This document shows, one piece after another, positions 58,140 to 64,000 of a stretch of DNA of 64,000 nt. Positions within the stretch are counted from its first letter, which is position 1. Each line of letters begins with the position of its first letter. Below the pieces are notes generated by a model that searched no databases, had not been told where the DNA came from, and saw only the letters and a list, made by a program, of their open reading frames with translations. Source of the stretch: Paratractidigestivibacter faecalis (lineage in GTDB: Bacteria > Actinomycetota > Coriobacteriia > Coriobacteriales > Atopobiaceae); NCBI RefSeq assembly GCF_003416765.1, contig NZ_QSNG01000001.1, forward strand, positions 1,390,742-1,454,741, written 5' to 3'. Made by a program: the position numbers and the translations under genes.

Positions 58140-58985
58140 ATGGCTAAGAACACCGTGCTCACCCTCAAGAAGAAGGTGGACGAGGGCGGTAAGGTCACCA
58201 TGGTGACCTCCTACGACTACACCATGGCCGCGCTCGTCGAGGAGGCCGGGATTGACATGATCCTGGTCGGAGACTCCCTCGGCATGACCATGATGGGCTA
58301 TGACTCCACCATTCCCGTGACCATGGACGACATGGTCCACCACACCCGCTGCGTCACCCGCGCGACGAGCAACACCTTCGTCGTCGGCGACATGCCCTTC
58401 CTCTCCTACGAGCAGGACGTGGCCTCGGCCGTCAGCAACGCCGGCCGCCTCATGAAGGAGGGCCGTTGCCAGGCCGTCAAGCTCGAGGGCGGCATCGAGG
58501 TCTGCCCCCAGGTCAAGGCCATGGTGGAGGCCGGCATCCCCGTCGTGGGCCACATCGGCCTGACGCCGCAGTCCGTCAACGCCTTCGGCGGCTTCAAGGT
58601 CCAGGGCAAGAGCGTCGAGGCCGCCAAGAAGCTCGTCGCCGACGCCCTCGCGCTCGAGCAGGCCGGCGCCTTCGCCATCGTCCTCGAGTGCGTGCCCGCC
58701 AACCTGGGTGCCTACATCACCGAGCAGCTCACCTCGGCCTTCACCATCGGCATCGGCGCGGGCGCCGGCACCGACGGCCAGGTCCTCGTGGTCCAGGACA
58801 TGCTCGCCATGACCGCCGGCGGCTTCAAGCCCAAGATGGTCCGCCAGTTTGCCCAGGTGGGCGAGGCCATCAAGCAGGCCTACCACGACTACGACGCCGC
58901 CGTCCAGGACGGCTCCTTCCCCGCCGCCGCGGAGAGCTACAAGGACATCGACCCCGAGCTCATGGAAGAGGTCAAGCGCGCCTAG
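58140..58985 (+). CDS. panB: 3-methyl-2-oxobutanoate hydroxymethyltransferase
   Basis: A 281-residue ketopantoate hydroxymethyltransferase, using methylenetetrahydrofolate and 2-oxoisovalerate. 'VTSYDYTMAALVEEAGIDMILVGDSLGMTMMGYDST' with the metal Asp and 'VGHIGLTPQSVNAFGGFKVQGK' are typical. First gene of panB-panC-DUF2520-panD with gaps of 56, 2 and 25 bases. Starts ATG with AAAGGA-like upstream. Confidence 0.96.
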   Translation: MAKNTVLTLKKKVDEGGKVTMVTSYDYTMAALVEEAGIDMILVGDSLGMTMMGYDSTIPVTMDDMVHHTRCVTRATSNTFVVGDMPFLSYEQDVASAVSNAGRLMKEGRCQAVKLEGGIEVCPQVKAMVEAGIPVVGHIGLTPQSVNAFGGFKVQGKSVEAAKKLVADALALEQAGAFAIVLECVPANLGAYITEQLTSAFTIGIGAGAGTDGQVLVVQDMLAMTAGGFKPKMVRQFAQVGEAIKQAYHDYDAAVQDGSFPAAAESYKDIDPELMEEVKRA

Positions 58986-59041
58986 ACCAGGCGCACCGTC
59001 AAACGTCACTACAGGATCGTTCACCAGAGGAGAAGAACATC

Positions 59042-59950
59042 ATGCAGGCAGTTTCCACCATCGCCGAGGTCCGCGAGCAGGTGCGCCAGTGGCGCCGCGA
59101 GGGCCTGACCATTGGCCTCGTCCCCACCATGGGCTACCTCCACGAGGGCCACAAGAGCCTCATCGTCCGCGCCGCCGCCGAGAACGACCGCGTCGTGGTC
59201 TCCGACTTTGTGAACCCCACGCAGTTTGGCCCCACCGAGGACCTCGAGAGCTACCCGCGCGACTTTGACCGCGACTGCAAGCTCTGCGAGGAGGCCGGCG
59301 CCGCCCTGGTCTTCCACCCCGAGCCCTCCGAGATGTACGCCCCCAACGCGTGCACCTACGTCAACATGGACGAGCTCACCCACGAGCTCTGCGGCCTCAC
59401 GCGCCCCATCCACTTCCGCGGCGTGTGCACCGTCGTCTCCAAGCTCTTCAACATCGTGACGCCTGACCGCGCCTACTTTGGCCAGAAGGACGCCCAGCAG
59501 CTCGCCGTCATCCGCCGCATGGTGCGCGACCTCAACTTTGGCATCCAGATCGTCGGCTGCCCCATCATCCGCGAGGAGGACGGCCTGGCCAAGAGCTCTC
59601 GCAACACCTACCTCTCCGCCGAGGAGCGCCAGGCGGCCCTATGCCTGTCTCGCGCCGTCTTTGCCGGCCAGAAGATGGTCCAGGACGGCGAGCGTGACGC
59701 CAAGGTCGTGCTCGATGCCATGAAGGCCATCATCGAGGCCGAGCCCATGGCCAAGATCGACTACGTCAAGATGGTCGACTTCGAGAACATCGTCCAGGTG
59801 GAGAAGATCGAGAGCGAGCCCGTCCTGTGCGCCATGGCCGTCTACATCGGCAAGACCCGCCTCATCGACAACTTCATCTTTGACCCGTCCTGCAACTGCT
59901 CCGGCAGCGAGGCCGAGGGCCACTGCTGCTGCGGCCACTGCTCCGAGTAG
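59042..59950 (+). CDS. panC: pantothenate synthetase with Cys-rich tail
   Basis: A 302-residue pantoate-beta-alanine ligase. 'PTMGYLHEGHKSLI' (HxGH motif), 'FVNPTQFGPTEDLESYPRDFDRD', 'KLFNIVTPDRAYFGQKDAQQ' and 'GLAKSSRNTYLSAEER' are all present. GAGGAGAAG precedes the ATG. The protein extends about 20 residues past the usual end with CNCSGSEAEGHCCCGHC, a cluster of six Cys and two His that looks metal-binding and is not part of the normal fold. Second gene in the pantothenate operon. Confidence 0.95.
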   Translation: MQAVSTIAEVREQVRQWRREGLTIGLVPTMGYLHEGHKSLIVRAAAENDRVVVSDFVNPTQFGPTEDLESYPRDFDRDCKLCEEAGAALVFHPEPSEMYAPNACTYVNMDELTHELCGLTRPIHFRGVCTVVSKLFNIVTPDRAYFGQKDAQQLAVIRRMVRDLNFGIQIVGCPIIREEDGLAKSSRNTYLSAEERQAALCLSRAVFAGQKMVQDGERDAKVVLDAMKAIIEAEPMAKIDYVKMVDFENIVQVEKIESEPVLCAMAVYIGKTRLIDNFIFDPSCNCSGSEAEGHCCCGHCSE

Positions 59951-59952
59951 CC

Positions 59953-60807
59953 ATGGCCGTCCGCGTCTCCTTCATCGGCGCCGGCAAGGTGGGTTGCTCC
60001 CTGGCCCGCTACCTGGCCGCCGACCCCGCACGGGGGCAGAAGGACGTTGAGCTCGTGGGCTTCTTCAGCGCAAGCGCCGAATCAGCGCGCGCGGCTGCCG
60101 ACTTTGCCGGTGGCCGCGCGTTTGCGTCTGCCGAGGAAGCCGCCCGGGAAGCCGAGCTCGTGTTTGTCACCACGCCCGACGGTCGCATCGCCGAGGTTGC
60201 CGCCCAGCTGGCGGCTGCCGCAGACGCCGGCACTCTTGACCTTGCCGGAAAGGTCTTTGCCCACTGCTCGGGAGCCCTTGCGTCAGACGCGCTCTCTCCC
60301 CTGCGCGAGCGCGGCGCCGCAGTCTGCTCCGCCCACCCCCTCTACGCCGTGAGCAGCCGCTTCGACTGCTGGCAGGAGCTCTCTCAGGCCTGGTTCACCC
60401 TCGAGGGGGACGACGAGGCAACCTCGCTTCTGCAAGCTCTTCTCGCCGCACGGGGCAACCACGTGGCGCGCATCCCCGCAGACCAGAAGACCCGCTACCA
60501 CGCCGCCGCCGTCATGGCCTCAAACCTGGTTGTCGGCCTCTACGACATGGCAGCCTCCGAGCTTACCACCTGCGGATTTGCCCCCGCGGACGCCGAGGCG
60601 GCCCTGGCCGCGCTCTTTCTGGGAAACGCCCACCACATAGCCGAGGACGGCGTGGAGGCCTCGCTCACCGGACCGGCCGCCCGTGGCGACCAGGCAACGA
60701 TAGACGCCCATCTGAGCTGTCTTTCTGGAGATAGCCGGGAGGTATACCGCCTGCTCACCGAGGTGTTGTACCGTATAGCGTCGCGACGAGCAACGCCGCA
60801 CCGCTAA
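59953..60807 (+). CDS. DUF2520/Rossmann-fold protein in the pantothenate operon
   Basis: A 284-residue protein starting '[19 protein letters not shown]' (GxGxxG Rossmann) followed by a '[16 protein letters not shown]' segment and a C-terminal DUF2520 helical domain ('[21 protein letters not shown]'). It is 2 bases after panC and 25 before panD. No PanE or IlvC-type ketopantoate reductase is visible in this operon, so this is a good candidate for the missing reductase, or an accessory enzyme. This role is inferred from position. Confidence 0.82.
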   Translation: MAVRVSFIGAGKVGCSLARYLAADPARGQKDVELVGFFSASAESARAAADFAGGRAFASAEEAAREAELVFVTTPDGRIAEVAAQLAAAADAGTLDLAGKVFAHCSGALASDALSPLRERGAAVCSAHPLYAVSSRFDCWQELSQAWFTLEGDDEATSLLQALLAARGNHVARIPADQKTRYHAAAVMASNLVVGLYDMAASELTTCGFAPADAEAALAALFLGNAHHIAEDGVEASLTGPAARGDQATIDAHLSCLSGDSREVYRLLTEVLYRIASRRATPHR

Positions 60808-60832
60808 CGAGCCAAGCCAGGAGTTCCCACAG

Positions 60833-61225
60833 ATGATGCTCAACATGCTCAAGGGCAAGATCCACCGTGCCACCGTCGTCCAGGCGGAGGTCAACTACGT
60901 CGGTTCCATCACCATCGACGAGGACCTCATGGACGCCGCCGGCATCCTCGAGTATGAGAAGGTCCAGGTCGCCGACGTCAACAACGGAAGCCGCCTTGAG
61001 ACCTACGTCATCGCCGGAGAGCGCGGCAGCGGCATGATCTGCCTCAACGGCGCCGCGGCCCGCTTTGTGTCCGTGGGCGACAAGGTCATCATCATGTGCT
61101 ACGCCCAGATGGACCAGGACGAGGCCCGCGGCTTCAAGCCCCGCGTGGTCTTCGTCGACGAGAACAACCACGTCTCTCGCCTCACGCGCTACGAGAAGCA
61201 CGGCCTCCTGGAGGACATGGCGTAG
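60833..61225 (+). CDS. panD: aspartate 1-decarboxylase
   Basis: A 130-residue pyruvoyl-dependent aspartate decarboxylase that makes beta-alanine. The self-cleavage site is Gly-Ser in '[17 protein letters not shown]', preceded by '[12 protein letters not shown]'. '[42 protein letters not shown]' is typical. AGGAG precedes the ATG. Last of the pan genes. Confidence 0.95.
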   Translation: MMLNMLKGKIHRATVVQAEVNYVGSITIDEDLMDAAGILEYEKVQVADVNNGSRLETYVIAGERGSGMICLNGAAARFVSVGDKVIIMCYAQMDQDEARGFKPRVVFVDENNHVSRLTRYEKHGLLEDMA

Positions 61226-61339
61226 ACGCACGTCCTCCTTACAAACAGACTTCCCGCCCGTTCACGGGCAAAAGCGGGCATGTCACGGGGTTGGCATGCC
61301 CGCCTTGCTGTCTCTTCTCGCCGGTTTCGAGCAAAATTT

Positions 61340-61352
61340 TGACCACTGGTCA
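61340..61352. promoter_or_regulatory. palindrome TGACCA-C-TGGTCA
   Basis: A perfect 6-base-arm dyad around one base, in an A/T-rich stretch upstream of the acyl-CoA dehydrogenase remnant. Typical of a TetR-family operator; its gene may have been deleted here. Confidence 0.5.
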
Positions 61353-61383
61353 GTTTTACTCACGAGAGGAGACCATCGAGTCC

Positions 61384-61662
61384 ATGGCCGCAGGCACCGG
61401 CTCCTGGTGCGCCGGCATCGCCAACTCTGACCCAAAGAGCATCGACATCGCCTGGACGCACGGCACCGGCGCCCCCAAGGGCCCGTTCCAGATCATCGAC
61501 ACGGTGGGCCTGGCCACGGCGCTCAACATCGTCAACCAGTACCAGAGCGTGCCGGGGCTGCTCTCTCCCCTGCTCAAGAAGATGATGATGCCCTACAACT
61601 TCAAGACCATGTCCAAGCTCCTCCAGGACATGCTGGACAAGGGCGAGAAGTTCTACGAGTAG
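61384..61662 (+). pseudogene. C-terminal remnant of a 3-hydroxyacyl-CoA dehydrogenase
   Basis: A 92-residue frame ('DIAWTHGTGAPKGPFQIIDTVGLATALNIVNQYQ ... KLLQDMLDKGEKFYE') matches the C-terminal domain of 3-hydroxybutyryl/3-hydroxyacyl-CoA dehydrogenases. The N-terminal Rossmann domain that is essential for activity is missing. A dyad operator and a GAGAGGA precede it, so the promoter region may have stayed while the front of the gene was lost. Confidence 0.7.
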
Positions 61663-61686
61663 CCACTCCCGCCGACGCAATCCCCC

Positions 61687-61721
61687 AAGGCCCCGCCGCG
61701 CCACGCACGCGACGGGGTCTT
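61687..61721 (+). terminator. imperfect GC-rich hairpin after the dehydrogenase remnant
   Basis: AAGGCCCCGCCGCG and CGCGACGGGGTCTT pair with one mismatch. Followed by a T/C-rich run. A weak terminator. Confidence 0.45.
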
Positions 61722-61782
61722 CCCTCCCTTCACCCCTTGCACACATCTGACGCGTGTTGGACATCGCAAAAGTTCGTCTGGG

Positions 61783-61788
61783 TATACT
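61783..61788 (+). promoter_or_regulatory. -10 hexamer TATACT of the eno promoter
   Basis: TATACT at 61783-61788 with a TTGGAC-like -35 at 61757-61762; the 20-base spacer is long, so the -35 is uncertain. It is about 45 bases before the eno ATG. Confidence 0.5.
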
Positions 61789-61821
61789 TTCAACAATTAA
61801 GTAAGCCAACACTAACTTTGA

Positions 61822-63123
<1,302 letters not shown>

Positions 63124-63145
63124 CCACAGCGTCACGCGCAACGCC

Positions 63146-63174
63146 AAGGCCCCGGACCCGCTCCGGGGCCTTTT
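63146..63174 (+). terminator. intrinsic terminator after eno
   Basis: An 11-base perfect stem (AAGGCCCCGGA), five-base loop, then TTTT. Confidence 0.92.
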
Positions 63175-63247
63175 GCGTGCGCCAGCGCACTTCTGGCCGT
63201 CTGCCGTGCGCTATCCTAGCTGCAGCAACCACCACGAGAGGAGCCCC

Positions 63248-64000
63248 ATGTCAGGCGAGAAGAACATCCTGGTCGGCCAGTCCGGCGGTCCCACGGCGGC
63301 AATCAACGCGAGCCTGGCGGGCGTCGTCGCGGCGGCGCGCGCGGAGGGCTGCCGCGTCACGGGCATGCGCCACGGCATCCAGGGGTTTCTCGCCGGCCGG
63401 ACCGTCGACCTGAGCGAGACCCTTCCTGGTCAGGAGAGCCTGACGCTGCTGAGGCAGACGCCGGCAAGCTGGCTGGGAAGCTGCCGCTTCAAGCTGCCCG
63501 ACCTCTCTGACCAGGCATTCTATGAGGACGCCCTTGCGCGCCTGGACGCGGCCGGCATTGACGCCGTGCTCTACATCGGCGGCAACGACTCCATGGACAC
63601 CATCGCCAAGCTGGGCACCTACGGCGCGCGCGTGGGCAGCCCCATCCGCTTCATCGGCGTGCCCAAGACCATCGACAACGACCTCGTGGGCACCGACCAC
63701 ACGCCCGGCTACGGCAGCGCGGCAAAGTTCGTGGCCACCTCCTGCGGCGAGCTCTTCCGCGACGCCGACGTCTACGACCTCAAGAGCGTGACCTTCGTGG
63801 AGATCATGGGCCGCGACGCCGGCTGGCTCGCCGGGGCCTCCGCCCTTGCTGGGCCGCGCGGCGCCGGTAGGCCCGACCTGGTTCTTCTCCCCGAGGTGCC
63901 GCTTGGCGAGGATACCCTGATGGAGCGCATCGCAGAGCTTCTGAGCAGGCAGAACACCGTTATGGTAGGCGTCTCGGAGGGCGTGCGCACGGCCGACGGC
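63248..64000 (+). CDS. PPi-type 6-phosphofructokinase, 3' end outside the window
   Basis: The first 251 residues of a phosphofructokinase. 'VGQSGGPTAAINASLAGV' is the N-terminal glycine loop. 'YIGGNDSMDTIAKL' (111-120) replaces the ATP-type GGDGS by GGNDS, with Asp114 where ATP enzymes have Gly, and 'VPKTIDNDL' has the Lys of pyrophosphate-dependent enzymes, so PPi is the likely phosphoryl donor. 'PGYGSAAKF' follows. The start codons carry a GGCGAGAAG word (SGEK). Cut by the window edge. Confidence 0.88.
   Translation, partial: MSGEKNILVGQSGGPTAAINASLAGVVAAARAEGCRVTGMRHGIQGFLAGRTVDLSETLPGQESLTLLRQTPASWLGSCRFKLPDLSDQAFYEDALARLDAAGIDAVLYIGGNDSMDTIAKLGTYGARVGSPIRFIGVPKTIDNDLVGTDHTPGYGSAAKFVATSCGELFRDADVYDLKSVTFVEIMGRDAGWLAGASALAGPRGAGRPDLVLLPEVPLGEDTLMERIAELLSRQNTVMVGVSEGVRTADG

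Overview
The window is a gene-dense, high-GC (about two thirds G+C) chromosomal segment from an anaerobic actinobacterium. The gene set (pyruvate formate-lyase with its activase, a PPi-type phosphofructokinase, an Asp23/AmaP cell-envelope operon, a choloylglycine-hydrolase-like enzyme, a TetM-like GTPase, a MalT-like LuxR regulator) and the base composition point to class Coriobacteriia, most likely an Olsenella/Atopobiaceae-type gut or oral bacterium. That placement is inference from gene content. No rRNA, tRNA, CRISPR array, prophage or complete insertion sequence was seen.

Layout. 1-5.3 kb: SDR, small membrane protein, HAD phosphatase, pyridoxal kinase with a TIGR04076 protein, an AbiEi-like gene bracketed by two copies of a hairpin repeat, and Ogt. 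5.3-12.2 kb: Asp23/DUF2273/AmaP operon, NhaA with a DUF1836 regulator, DegV, MtnN-LuxS (activated methyl cycle) and MscS. 12.3-24.2 kb: PcrA helicase, U32 protein, 2-hydroxyacid dehydrogenase, low-molecular-weight phosphatase, an acyltransferase broken at a G9 tract, an MFS transporter, M20 peptidase, bile-salt-hydrolase-like enzyme and a deformylase homologue. 24.3-35.3 kb: an nth operon, TrmL, TetM-like GTPase, LuxR regulator with a divergent exported Ntn hydrolase, and an alcohol/aldehyde dehydrogenase operon. 35.6-40.9 kb: two-component system divergent from a three-gene ABC exporter. 41-46.3 kb: CobW GTPase, Crp/Fnr regulator, pflA and pflB with a textbook FNR-type promoter. 46.4-56.7 kb: RlmH, YhbY, RsmJ, CPA1 antiporter, Ung, a GATase, a TipAS regulator, flavodoxin, PrfC and nitroreductase. 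56.8-64 kb: Icd, panB-panC-DUF2520-panD, a 3-hydroxyacyl-CoA dehydrogenase remnant, Eno and a PPi-type PFK cut by the window end.

The most unusual property is the density of short repeats. The word GGCGAGAAG (extended GGCGAGAAGNNC) occurs about 39 times on both strands, clustered at gene ends and gaps, and inverted pairs form transcription terminators. This is the architecture of Neisseria/Haemophilus DNA uptake sequences, and it is the best candidate here for an undescribed system. At least six other intergenic palindromic families are present, several supplying the stop codon of the neighbouring gene, plus one in-frame palindrome inside pcrA.

Regulation is readable at several points: an FNR box at the -41.5 position upstream of pflA next to an FNR-like gene; paired operators on the adh promoter; paired GTGAC-N4-GTCAC dyads between the two-component system and its ABC exporter; and a perfect palindrome between the DUF1836 gene and degV. 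All functional calls come from reading the sequence, without database searches.
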